Positions 8,470-16,735 of a DNA stretch of 64,000 nt are shown here, piece by piece. A program made the position numbers and the translations under genes. The notes below the pieces were generated by a model. The model had not been told where the DNA came from and did no database searches. It saw only the letters and a program-made list of their open reading frames with translations. Numbering within the stretch: position 1 is the first letter of the stretch; each line of letters opens with the position of its first letter. The stretch spans positions 1 to 64,000 of the forward strand of contig NZ_LSHB01000045.1 of assembly GCF_001643375.1 (NCBI RefSeq). Reading direction: 5' to 3'. Source of the DNA: Chryseobacterium sp. FP211-J200. Its GTDB lineage: Bacteria; Bacteroidota; Bacteroidia; Flavobacteriales; Weeksellaceae.

Positions 8470-9906
8470 ATGAAACAAAATTTATTATCATTAGTCGCAG
8501 TCGCTTTTTTGCTGCCTATGAGCCTATCTGCACAAGAGACTTCCACAGATGCTAACTCTGGATCTCTAAATGTTTCCCCATTTACGCAATCTTCAAAAAG
8601 ATTCAATGACTGGTCTATTTCGGTTGGTGCGGGTGTGCCGTTGATCCAATCAGCAGATATGACATCTATTAAAAATGGAAACGGAAAAAACCTTTTTGGT
8701 TATTCTGCATACATTAGTGTAGATAAAGCCATAACGCATGCATTCGGTCTTAATTTGCAATATGACAGAGGTGAAACAAGACAAGGTTATGCTAATACAA
8801 AAGACCACGTCGATCTTCCAGGTACGCAAACTGCAGGAAGAACGCAATATAATGCGATCTCTATCTTAGGAGATCTTAATTTCTCAAACCTTCTTAGAAG
8901 AGTTGATAACAAATCTCCTTTCAGATGGGCTTTGCATGGATATGCTGGTATAGGAACAATTGCTTACAAATCTTACAGACAAGATCCTGGACCTTACAAT
9001 CAAGTTTTAAATATTGAGAAAAAACCTTTCAAATTAGGTTCGCTTTTCGGTCAAGCTGGAGCAGGTCTTAAATTCAAGATCAATAACAGATTGGATCTTG
9101 AAGGTAGAGTAATGTATGTCGTGACAGGTGATGATGAATTTGATGGAGCAGGTGTTGGCCAAACTGGTTACAACTTGATCGAAGATCAGATCTCTGACAA
9201 CTTCTTCAATACAACTTTAGGATTGACCTTCAAATTAGGAAAACACGAATCTCACTTGATGTGGCACGATCCATTGCAGGAAATCTATTACAAATTGGAT
9301 GTTCTTAATGATAAAACTCAAGATCTTGAAGTTTGTAAAAAAGGAGATGTTGACAACGATGGTGTTTGTGACGATTGGGACAGACAGCTTGATACGCCTG
9401 CCGGAGCAAGAGTTGACGGTGCTGGTGTAGCTTTGGATGTAGATCTAGATGGTGTTATCGACCTTTATGACAAATGTGTGACGGTTCCAGGACCAGTAGA
9501 AAACAACGGTTGTCCTTTGACAATGAATAATTCTTCTACAGGTGTTGTAACAGATGAATCCACGATCATGAAAGGAATTGAGTTTGATTTGAATTCTGAC
9601 AGGATCCTTCCTTCAAACACACCGATCTTGAACAATGCGATCAATTATATCAATGCTTCCAATAATAACTTCAAAGTGATTGGTGGAACTGATACAAGAG
9701 GAACAGATGCATATAACCAAAATCTTTCTGAAAGAAGAGCAAACAATGTTAAGAGCTACTTGATTCAAAATGGTGCAGACAAGGCTAAGATTGAAGCTTT
9801 AGGTAAAGGAGAAAAAGACCTTCTTTATCCAGAATGTGAGCCTGCTGACAAATGTCCAGAATGGAAAAATAGAGCAAACAGAAGAGTATATTTTGAAGCT
9901 AAATAA
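8470..9906 (+). CDS. OmpA-family outer membrane protein with calcium-binding linker (paralogue 2)
   Basis: A 478-residue tandem paralogue of the upstream gene with the same order: signal peptide (MSLSAQ), barrel-like region, Asp-rich linker (GDVDNDGVCDDWDRQ) and C-terminal OmpA domain (GIEFDLNSDR, GTDTRGTDAYNQNLSERR). Both proteins end in NRRVYF plus a few residues. The linker is almost identical between the copies while the barrel regions differ much more. This points to local gene conversion or strong constraint on the linker. The pair shares one strong terminator after this gene and probably one transcript. Confidence 0.88.
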   Translation: MKQNLLSLVAVAFLLPMSLSAQETSTDANSGSLNVSPFTQSSKRFNDWSISVGAGVPLIQSADMTSIKNGNGKNLFGYSAYISVDKAITHAFGLNLQYDRGETRQGYANTKDHVDLPGTQTAGRTQYNAISILGDLNFSNLLRRVDNKSPFRWALHGYAGIGTIAYKSYRQDPGPYNQVLNIEKKPFKLGSLFGQAGAGLKFKINNRLDLEGRVMYVVTGDDEFDGAGVGQTGYNLIEDQISDNFFNTTLGLTFKLGKHESHLMWHDPLQEIYYKLDVLNDKTQDLEVCKKGDVDNDGVCDDWDRQLDTPAGARVDGAGVALDVDLDGVIDLYDKCVTVPGPVENNGCPLTMNNSSTGVVTDESTIMKGIEFDLNSDRILPSNTPILNNAINYINASNNNFKVIGGTDTRGTDAYNQNLSERRANNVKSYLIQNGADKAKIEALGKGEKDLLYPECEPADKCPEWKNRANRRVYFEAK

Positions 9907-9925
9907 AATATATTTCTAAATAAAT

Positions 9926-9963
9926 AAAAACCGTTTCGTTTTATTACGAGACGGTTTTTTTAT
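9926..9963 (+). terminator. Terminator after the OmpA pair
   Basis: AACCGTTTCG pairs with CGAGACGGTT and is followed by a T run, 20 nt after the stop codon. Confidence 0.85.
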
Positions 9964-9988
9964 TTTAAAGAATTGATTAAATTTACAA

Positions 9989-11890
9989 ATGCTTTCTTCC
10001 AAAGAATCACAAAACAGACTCATTCATCAGACGCTCAAACAATTTTGGGGGTTTGATGAATTTCGTTCTTCGCAGGAACAAATAATACTTTCCATCATCA
10101 ATGGTAAAGATACTTTGGCACTTCTGCCGACAGGTGGCGGAAAATCACTTTGCTATCAATTGCCTGCGATTATCCTCGAAGGAACCTGTCTCGTGATTTC
10201 GCCTTTGTTAGCATTGATGAGAGACCAACTTCTTTCACTGCAAGCTTTAGGAATAGAAGCAGAATTGTTGAGTTCCGACTTGGACGAGTTCGAGGAAGAA
10301 ACAGTCTACAGCCGTTGCAAGGAAGGTTTGACCAAAGTTCTTTTCGTCTCTCCGGAAAGATTGCAAAACCAATTGTTTTTAAGGAATATTCAGGAAATCC
10401 ATATCTCATTTATCGCAGTGGATGAGGCGCATTGTATCTCGGAGTGGGGACAGGATTTCCGCCCGAGTTATCAGAATATCAAAAAGTTTCGTCAGGATTT
10501 TAAGAATGTACCTTGTTTGGCCTTGACCGCGACCGCGACCAACCAAGTTGTTGATGAGATTTCAATCAAATTAGGGCTTCATCAACCTCAGGTTTTCAAA
10601 CAAAGTTTTCGAAGAGAAAATCTTAATATTATTGTTGCAAATACTGCGGACAAGTACAAAAGGATTTTAGAATTCCTCAGACAAAATCAAGCTTCCGGAA
10701 TCATTTATACCCGAACCAGAAAGGAAGCAGAAGAACTGACACTCTATCTTAAAAATAACCAATTCCAAAACGCAGACTTTTTCCACGCCGGAATGACTGC
10801 TCGTGACAGAGAGAATCTTCAGAAAAAATGGATTACCAGCCAGTTTCACGTTTTGGTTTCGACCAACGCTTTCGGGATGGGAATCGACAAAGATAATGTC
10901 CGATTCGTCATCCATTTTTCGCCTTCTTCTACGCTGGAAAATTACTATCAGGAAATCGGAAGAGCGGGAAGAAATGGTCAAGAAGCGATTGTCTTGCTAC
11001 TTTGGAACGAGCAGGAATTGAAGAATATTGATGATATTTTCAAAAACCAAATCCCCAACAAGACCGAATATCAGAAGATTCTGATGTATCTCTACTCCAT
11101 TTTTCAGATAGGAGATTCGGATCTGCCGGAGCGTACTTTCCAGTTGGATATCAACAGAATCAAAAATCTGACAAAATTATCAACAGCTAAAATCAAAAAT
11201 ATTCTCACCTTTCTCAACAATCAGGAACTCATTTATTATAAAAATTCCTTTTCTTCCTCCACACTTCAGAGTTTTATCAACTCCGAGGATTTGGAACAGC
11301 TGGCGCCTTCGGATGCTTATTTTATGGAATTACTGTTCAGGAATCTACCAGGTTTGGCCATTCAAAAAGTACATTTCAGTGATCTGGCTTTTTGTAAAAA
11401 GAACGGATTCGATATCGTGAATTTCAAGGAGAGACTGAAACAAATGCAGAAAGCCGGACACTTGGAATATCTCGACGGGAGCCAACATTCCATAAAATTC
11501 CTAAAACCGCGAAATGACAGACATCTTTCCGGCGAGTATTGGACGCTTTTTAATAACATTCAGAAAAATAAATTGAAGAAATGGGAAGAAAATAAATTCT
11601 TTATCAAAGACACCGATTTCTGTAAAATGAAACTCATCCTAAGTTACTTCGGAGAACGGGACGCCGATAATTGTGGGAAATGTTCTGTTTGCAGAAAGAA
11701 AACCAATACCAAAAGAACTTTGTCAACAGAGATTTTCGAACAGCTTGCCAAGAGACCTATGGCTTTGGATGAAGTTGCAGCCAATCTCAATTTTCACACC
11801 AAAGAATCCATTGCCGACACACTGATTTTCCTATTGGACATCGGCAAAGTCAAAATGCTGAATTACAAAACTTATATGCTCAATCAATAG
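9989..11890 (+). CDS. recQ: RecQ-family ATP-dependent DNA helicase
   Basis: A 633-residue 3'-5' superfamily 2 helicase used in recombination repair and fork maintenance. Visible motifs are Walker A LLPTGGGKSLCYQ (residues 46-58), the DEAH box AVDEAHCISEWGQDFRP (D145), motif III LTATAT, motif V STNAFGMGIDKDNVRFVIH and motif VI QEIGRAGRNG. The zinc-binding region has cysteines in DTDFCKMK and NCGKCSVC. The C terminus is short, and I do not see a clear HRDC domain. This fits the shorter RecQ type common as a second paralogue in Bacteroidetes. The gene is alone between two intergenic repeats or terminators. Confidence 0.93.
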   Translation: MLSSKESQNRLIHQTLKQFWGFDEFRSSQEQIILSIINGKDTLALLPTGGGKSLCYQLPAIILEGTCLVISPLLALMRDQLLSLQALGIEAELLSSDLDEFEEETVYSRCKEGLTKVLFVSPERLQNQLFLRNIQEIHISFIAVDEAHCISEWGQDFRPSYQNIKKFRQDFKNVPCLALTATATNQVVDEISIKLGLHQPQVFKQSFRRENLNIIVANTADKYKRILEFLRQNQASGIIYTRTRKEAEELTLYLKNNQFQNADFFHAGMTARDRENLQKKWITSQFHVLVSTNAFGMGIDKDNVRFVIHFSPSSTLENYYQEIGRAGRNGQEAIVLLLWNEQELKNIDDIFKNQIPNKTEYQKILMYLYSIFQIGDSDLPERTFQLDINRIKNLTKLSTAKIKNILTFLNNQELIYYKNSFSSSTLQSFINSEDLEQLAPSDAYFMELLFRNLPGLAIQKVHFSDLAFCKKNGFDIVNFKERLKQMQKAGHLEYLDGSQHSIKFLKPRNDRHLSGEYWTLFNNIQKNKLKKWEENKFFIKDTDFCKMKLILSYFGERDADNCGKCSVCRKKTNTKRTLSTEIFEQLAKRPMALDEVAANLNFHTKESIADTLIFLLDIGKVKMLNYKTYMLNQ

Positions 11891-11903
11891 AAGAATAATT
11901 ATG

Positions 11904-12006
11904 GCAGCTTAATCCGCCTTCCACTCCCAATCTTTTTTGCAGACGATTTCAGTTTAAATATAACTTGATTATAAGCAAAAAAGGATTTCCGTTCAAGTCG
12001 GGCTGC
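11904..12006 (+). repeat. Dispersed repeat family A, copy 2 (103 bp)
   Basis: Same orientation and structure as the copy at 4457. It has GCAGC and GCTGC ends, the shared core AATCTTTTTTGCAGACGATT, the inner GCAAAAAAGGATTTCC and the right end TTCAAGTCGGGCTGC. It begins 14 nt after the recQ stop codon. Differences from copy 1 are concentrated in the loop between the inner arms. Confidence 0.85.
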
Positions 12007-12061
12007 GAGTAATTCAGTAAAAAAAATCAATTATCAACTATCATTTATCAATTATAAACCA

Positions 12062-13012
12062 ATGCAGACGAAATCCCTCAATGTCGTTTTTTTCGGAACT
12101 CCCGATTTTGCCAAAGCTTCGCTGGAAGCCATCTTCAAATCACATCATAAAGTGGTCGGTGTTGTCACAGCGGCTGACAAAGCCAGCGGACGCGGAATGA
12201 AACTCACACCTTCGCAAGTCAAAGTTTTCGCAGAAGAAAACGGACTCAACCTTTTTCAACCCGAAAAACTAAGAAACCCGGAATTCCTGGAAGCCATTCA
12301 AAATCTGAATGCCGATGTTTTCGTTGTGGTGGCATTTAGGATGATGCCTCAGGTTTTATTTTCGATTCCTAGATTGGGGACTTTTAATTTACACGCATCT
12401 CTACTTCCAGATTATCGAGGCGCTGCACCAATCAATTACGCAGTTATAAACGGTGAAACAAAAACTGGAGTGACGACGTTTTTCATCAATGAAAAAATTG
12501 ACGAAGGAAGCATTCTTCTCCAAGCTGAGACTGACGTTTTGCCAGAAGATAACGCCGGAACTTTGCACGATAAACTGATGACTATCGGCTCAGAATTAAT
12601 CATCAAAACTTTGGATGGTTTGGCTGACAATTCAATCCAGGAAAAACCACAACCTGATAAAGAAAATCCAAAAACTGCTTACAAAATATTCAAAGAAAAT
12701 CTGAAAATCGATTGGAGCCAGACTGCTGAAACGGTTCATAATTTTGTGAGAGGAATGTCGCCTTATCCCACTGCTTTCACCATTCTGAAAGTTGGCGAAG
12801 AAGAAAAATCCCTAAAAATCTTCAAAGGTAAATTTGAAGTTGAATCACATTCGCGGGAAGCTGGTGATTTTGATATTTCAAAAACAGAATTCAAATTCTA
12901 TACAAAGGACGGAATCTATTATCCGGAAGATGTTCAGATCCAAGGCAAGAAAAGATTGCCAGTCAAAGATTTTCTTAATGGAATCCAGAATTTTGATGAA
13001 TATGAGAAATAG
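12062..13012 (+). CDS. fmt: Methionyl-tRNA formyltransferase
   Basis: A 316-residue enzyme that formylates Met-tRNAfMet with 10-formyl-THF before translation initiation. The N-terminal formyltransferase domain contains VVFFGTPDFAKASLEAI and the signature LHASLLPDYRGAAPINYA, with the catalytic Asn-His-Asp region (GVTTFFINEKIDEGSIL). The C-terminal OB-fold tRNA-binding domain runs from about residue 205. Length is normal. It follows a repeat A copy and stands alone on this strand. Start chosen at the first ATG, which preserves the whole formyltransferase fold. Confidence 0.95.
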   Translation: MQTKSLNVVFFGTPDFAKASLEAIFKSHHKVVGVVTAADKASGRGMKLTPSQVKVFAEENGLNLFQPEKLRNPEFLEAIQNLNADVFVVVAFRMMPQVLFSIPRLGTFNLHASLLPDYRGAAPINYAVINGETKTGVTTFFINEKIDEGSILLQAETDVLPEDNAGTLHDKLMTIGSELIIKTLDGLADNSIQEKPQPDKENPKTAYKIFKENLKIDWSQTAETVHNFVRGMSPYPTAFTILKVGEEEKSLKIFKGKFEVESHSREAGDFDISKTEFKFYTKDGIYYPEDVQIQGKKRLPVKDFLNGIQNFDEYEK

Positions 13013-13030
13013 ATAAATTAAAAATATAAA

Positions 13031-13110
13031 GGCTTCGACTCCGCTCAGCCTGACAATTCATAAATTAAAAACAGTATTCAAGCTGTCACACTGAGCGGAG
13101 TCGAAGTGCC
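13031..13110. repeat. Palindromic repeat family B, copy 1 (80 bp)
   Basis: An imperfect palindrome: CTTCGACTCCGCTCAG on the left pairs with CTGAGCGGAGTCGAAG on the right around a 28-35 bp AT-rich loop. TGACA and TGTCA sit on the inner edges. The same element recurs at 14019-14098, so the two copies bracket the EEP gene. This palindrome type is common between genes in Flavobacteriia genomes as far as I know. Confidence 0.85.
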
Positions 13111-13131
13111 TTTCAACAAAAAAAATTAAAA

Positions 13132-13962
13132 ATGAAAAAACTTTTTCTAGGTTTGTTATTCGCATCAAATCTTTTCTTTGCACAAGATTTGAAAGTGATG
13201 ACTTACAACATCAGATTGTCATTAGAAAGTGATAAAGAAAATTCTTGGGACAACAGAAAAGAAGATGCGTTGGCACTAATGTCATATTATCATCCGGATT
13301 ATTTCGGCGTTCAGGAAGCTGTTCCGCAACAAATGGTTGATATCAAAAGCAGTTTGAAAGATTACGATTATGTAGGCGTTGGAAGAGACGATGGCAAAAA
13401 TCAAGGCGAATATTCAGCAATTTTCTACGACAAGAATAAATTGGAAGTTCTGAAATCAGGAACTTTCTGGCTCAGCGAAACACCCGAAAAACCTTCCAAA
13501 GGTTGGGATGCTGCTTACAACAGAGTTTGTACTTATGCGTTTTTCAAAATAAAGAAAAGTGGGAAAAAGTTCTTGGCAATGAATCTCCATTTTGACCACG
13601 TCGGCGATGTGGCGAGAGTCAATTCTTCAAAGTTAATTTTAGAAAAAATAAAAGAACTTAATTCTGAAAATCTGCCTTTGACCTTAACAGGCGATTTCAA
13701 TTTGACGGACGATACAGAACCAATCAAGATTATTTCTCAATCATTAGACAATGCATATTATCATTCAAAGAAACCGCATTACGGCCCGAAAGGAACTTTC
13801 ACGGCTTTTGATGTCAACACCGTTCCGAAAGACAGAATTGATTATATTTTTGTAAAAGGCTTCGAAGTCCAATCGAACCGGACAATCAATGACAGACGGG
13901 AAAATCTCCTTTATCCATCAGACCATTTTCCGATTTTGGCAAAAATTAAGTTTGAAAAATAA
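13132..13962 (+). CDS. Secreted endonuclease/exonuclease/phosphatase (EEP) family hydrolase
   Basis: A 276-residue metal-dependent hydrolase with a signal peptide (SNLFFAQ), so it should act outside the cytoplasm. EEP-fold motifs appear in order: MTYNIR, GVQEA (metal-binding Glu), LHFDHVGDVAR, LTGDFN (catalytic Asp/Asn), DRIDYIFV and the C-terminal SDHFPI with the catalytic His. Substrates of the family range from DNA to phosphoinositides and sphingomyelin; this one cannot be assigned. The gene sits alone between two copies of palindromic repeat B and ends in a strong terminator. Confidence 0.88.
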   Translation: MKKLFLGLLFASNLFFAQDLKVMTYNIRLSLESDKENSWDNRKEDALALMSYYHPDYFGVQEAVPQQMVDIKSSLKDYDYVGVGRDDGKNQGEYSAIFYDKNKLEVLKSGTFWLSETPEKPSKGWDAAYNRVCTYAFFKIKKSGKKFLAMNLHFDHVGDVARVNSSKLILEKIKELNSENLPLTLTGDFNLTDDTEPIKIISQSLDNAYYHSKKPHYGPKGTFTAFDVNTVPKDRIDYIFVKGFEVQSNRTINDRRENLLYPSDHFPILAKIKFEK

Positions 13963-13968
13963 TTAAAT

Positions 13969-14003
13969 AAAAAAATCCTCTTGTTGAAAGAGGATTTTTT
14001 TAT
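13969..14003. terminator. Terminator after the EEP gene
   Basis: AAATCCTCTT pairs with AAGAGGATTT around a 5-nt loop. A runs on the left and T runs on the right would let it work in both directions. Confidence 0.85.
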
Positions 14004-14018
14004 TTTAACGGAAAAAGT

Positions 14019-14098
14019 CTTCGACTCCGCTCAGACTGACATTGATAAAAAATTAAATTTGTATTATTAGAGTTGTCACACTGAGCGGAGTCGAAGTG
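14019..14098. repeat. Palindromic repeat family B, copy 2 (80 bp)
   Basis: Same arms as the copy at 13031 (CTTCGACTCCGCTCAG and CTGAGCGGAGTCGAAG), with a different AT-rich loop. It lies between the convergent EEP and bglX genes, and its right arm ends a few bases from the bglX stop codon. Confidence 0.85.
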
Positions 14099-14104
14099 TT
14101 TAAA

Positions 14105-16327
14105 CTATTTTTCCCAAACAATCTTCTTCGTCATCAAATCGTTAGAGTTTGTTCCAACCATTATTTCGAATTCCCCGGCTTCCCAATCGTAATTCAGGGT
14201 GTCATCGTAGAATTTCAAATCTTCTGGCGTTAATTTGAAAGTAACATTTCTATTTTCACCTTTCTTCAAAAATATTTTCTGGAAACCTTTCAGTTCTTTG
14301 ATGGGACGAACCACTTTCCCGAAAAGGTCGCGGATGTAAAGCTGAACCACTTCTTCGCCATCAAATTTCCCGGTGTTGGCAACATTCACATTGATGGTCA
14401 ACGTTTGATTGCCTTTCAGATTATCAGAACTTAAATTGAAGTTGGAGTATTTGAAATCCGTGTAACTCAATCCAAAACCAAAAGGGAATTTCGGGTCGTT
14501 ATCCAAATCGATGTAAGCGGAAACGTAATTTCTGTCCGTGGATTTTCCGGCTGGTCTTCCGGTGTTGTAATGATTGTAGTAGATTGGGATTTGCCCTTCT
14601 GTTCTTGGGAAAGTCATTGGCAATTTACCACCAGGATTTACATTTCCGAAGATGACATCGGCGATAGAATTTCCAGCTTCTGTTCCTAGCCACCAACTGT
14701 AAACGATGGTCGGAATATTATCCGCAGCCCAATCAAAAACCAAAGGTCGTCCGGCATTTATCATCAGAACGATTGGTTTTCCAGTTTTGGCAATTTCTTT
14801 CAGTAATTCTTCCTGAACACCTGAGAAATGTAAGTTACTTCTACTTTTCGCTTCGCCGCTCATTGCGTGTCCTTCGCCCAAAGTCATTATCACGACGTCT
14901 GCTTTTTTCGCCGTTTCAATGGCTTCTGCAAACATCGATTTGTTGTCGTCGTTTTCATTGCAGCCTTTTGCGTAAAGTAAGGTTGAGTTTTTGTCTAACT
15001 GATTTTTGATACCGTCAAATTGAGTGACGATTCTTTGCGCATCATCTTTGAACGGAACCGACCAAAATCCGTGCATCGCCACTGCTTCTTTTCCGAATGG
15101 TCCAATCAAGGCAACCGTTTTTGTGGATTTTGAAAGCGGAAGAAGTTTCTTTTCGTTCTTCAAAAGGACTACACTTTTTGCCCCAAATTCTCTCCCGAAT
15201 TTTCTGTGTTCAAGATTGTTGGTTTGTTGTTTTTGTCTTTCGGAATTTGAAAATTTATAAGGGTCGTCAAACAATCCCAATTCGAATTTCTTGATTAAGA
15301 TTCTTCTCACGGCATCGTCCACAAATTTGATATCCACTTTTCCTTCTTTTACCAATTTAGGAAGTTGTTCCATATAGATATTGCTTTCCATATCCATATC
15401 GGAACCTGCGAGAATGGCTTTTTCTCCGGCTTCGGCGTTATCTTTGGCGTAGCCGTGTTTTATCATTTCGCCGATGCTTCCCCAGTCGGAAACCACAAAA
15501 CCTTGGAATTTCCATTGGTCTTTCAATAAATCTCTAAGAATATATTTGTTCGCTGTTGCTGGGACTCCGTTGATGTCATTGAAAGAATTCATAAAGGTGG
15601 CAACGCCCGCTTCAGAAGCCGCTTTGAAAGGTGGAAGATAGGTCTCGTGAAGTTGTCTCAAACTCATATCAACCGAATTATAATCCCTTCCGCCAACTGC
15701 TGCGCCGTAAGCGGCGAAGTGTTTCGCGGTGGCCATTATCGCATCGATGTTGCCTAAACCTTTGCCTTGGAAACCTTTGATTCTTGCCAATCCGATTTTG
15801 GTTCCGAGGTAAGTATCTTCGCCGGAACCTTCCATCACGCGTCCCCATCTTGGGTCTCTGGCGATGTCCACCATTGGTGCAAATGTCCACTGGATGCCAT
15901 AAGCTGAAGCTTCAATAGCTGCGATTCTTTCAGATTTTTCAATCATTTCCAAATCCCAGCTTGCGGCCTGACCAAGATTAATGGGGAAAGTCGTTCTGAA
16001 ACCGTGAATCACATCCTGTCCGAATATCATTGGGATTTTCATTCTCGATTCTAAGGCTAATTTTTGGAAGGCTTTGGTTTCTTCAGCGCCAGTTACGTTG
16101 AGCATTGAGCCCACTTTTCCGCTTTTTATTTCTTCCAAGACTTTTTTGGAGTTGGAGTTTTGTGGTCCTGTGGCGTATTCGAAGCCACTGTATTGGACGA
16201 GTTGTCCTGCTTTTTCCTCCAAGGTCATTTTGGAAAGGAGTTCCGTGACTTTTTGGTCGATGCTTTTCTGGGCGGAAATGCTGATTCCGAAGATTAATAA
16301 GAGGAATGAAAGGCTGTATTTTTTCAT
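14105..16327 (-). CDS. bglX: Periplasmic beta-glucosidase, glycoside hydrolase family 3 (BglX type)
   Basis: A 740-residue secreted GH3 enzyme that removes beta-linked glucose (or xylose) from oligosaccharides. A signal peptide (GISISAQ) precedes the GH3 N-terminal TIM-barrel domain (about 35-345), which has the KHF motif at 202-204 and the nucleophile Asp281 in FVVSDWGS. The GH3 C-terminal domain (about 380-610) contains the region of the acid/base residue (GEAKSRSNLHFS), and a fibronectin III-like domain (about 650-725) ends the protein. Length and order match BglX. No SusC/SusD genes lie nearby, so it is not part of a visible polysaccharide utilisation locus. Confidence 0.93.
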   Translation of the reverse strand: MKKYSLSFLLLIFGISISAQKSIDQKVTELLSKMTLEEKAGQLVQYSGFEYATGPQNSNSKKVLEEIKSGKVGSMLNVTGAEETKAFQKLALESRMKIPMIFGQDVIHGFRTTFPINLGQAASWDLEMIEKSERIAAIEASAYGIQWTFAPMVDIARDPRWGRVMEGSGEDTYLGTKIGLARIKGFQGKGLGNIDAIMATAKHFAAYGAAVGGRDYNSVDMSLRQLHETYLPPFKAASEAGVATFMNSFNDINGVPATANKYILRDLLKDQWKFQGFVVSDWGSIGEMIKHGYAKDNAEAGEKAILAGSDMDMESNIYMEQLPKLVKEGKVDIKFVDDAVRRILIKKFELGLFDDPYKFSNSERQKQQTNNLEHRKFGREFGAKSVVLLKNEKKLLPLSKSTKTVALIGPFGKEAVAMHGFWSVPFKDDAQRIVTQFDGIKNQLDKNSTLLYAKGCNENDDNKSMFAEAIETAKKADVVIMTLGEGHAMSGEAKSRSNLHFSGVQEELLKEIAKTGKPIVLMINAGRPLVFDWAADNIPTIVYSWWLGTEAGNSIADVIFGNVNPGGKLPMTFPRTEGQIPIYYNHYNTGRPAGKSTDRNYVSAYIDLDNDPKFPFGFGLSYTDFKYSNFNLSSDNLKGNQTLTINVNVANTGKFDGEEVVQLYIRDLFGKVVRPIKELKGFQKIFLKKGENRNVTFKLTPEDLKFYDDTLNYDWEAGEFEIMVGTNSNDLMTKKIVWEK

Positions 16328-16425
16328 TGTAATGTTGTTGTCTCTTTTTGAGAAATTGATAATTGTAAAAGTAACATTCTTTTGTAAATAAACTAAAATC
16401 TGATATGATTTTAATGATTTAAGTT

Positions 16426-16499
16426 TTTGTCATTCCGGAGGATACCTAACGAAATGGTTCGTCAGTCTAAACAGTCTAGATTCCTACGGAATGACAAAG
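16426..16499. repeat. Palindromic repeat family C
   Basis: TTTGTCATTCCG on the left pairs with CGGAATGACAAA on the right, and the match continues imperfectly as GGAGGATACCT versus AGATTCCTACGG. It is a third palindrome type, 38 bp from an inverted family A copy. The inner arms of that A copy also carry TTTGTCAT / ATGACAAA, so the two families may share a building block. Confidence 0.75.
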
Positions 16500-16537
16500 C
16501 AACGTTTTTATATTGACTCTTGTTCTATACTGAATCT

Positions 16538-16650
16538 GCAGCCCGACTTGAGTGGAGCTCTTTTTGTCATTTCGATTGTAATAAATTTTTACTGAAAAAT
16601 CAACGTCGCTCGCAATGACAAAAAAGCGCGAGCGGAAGGCGGAAAGCTGC
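16538..16650 (-). repeat. Dispersed repeat family A, copy 3 (113 bp, inverted)
   Basis: Read on the minus strand it starts GCAGCTTTCCGCCTTCCGC and ends CTCAAGTCGGGCTGC, the same ends as copies 1 and 2. The inner arms are of the second type: TTTTTTGTCATTGCGA versus the partial partner TCGAAATGACAAAAAG. Together with the family C palindrome it fills most of the 408 bp between bglX and the M1 peptidase gene. Confidence 0.85.
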
Positions 16651-16710
16651 CCAAATCATTATTCCAAATTGGACAAACGTTTCTCAGCTAAGGAATTGGT
16701 TTTAATTCTT

Positions 16711-16718
16711 TATTTTTG
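16711..16718 (+). promoter_or_regulatory. Putative -7 promoter element (TATTTTTG) for the M1 peptidase gene
   Basis: The octamer fits TAnnTTTG and lies 17 nt before the ATG at 16736. A -33 box at the expected spacing is not clear. Confidence 0.4.
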
Positions 16719-16735
16719 AGTTTTAAATTTTGGAA

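Noticed and set aside
9989-11890. RecQ helicase as part of a defence island
   Set aside because: Neighbours are fmt and OmpA genes; no nuclease or restriction gene is nearby, so a housekeeping helicase is simpler.
13031-14098. Insertion sequence or composite transposon around the EEP gene
   Set aside because: There is no transposase and the flanking elements are internal palindromes, not transposon ends. Only the repeat pair is reported.
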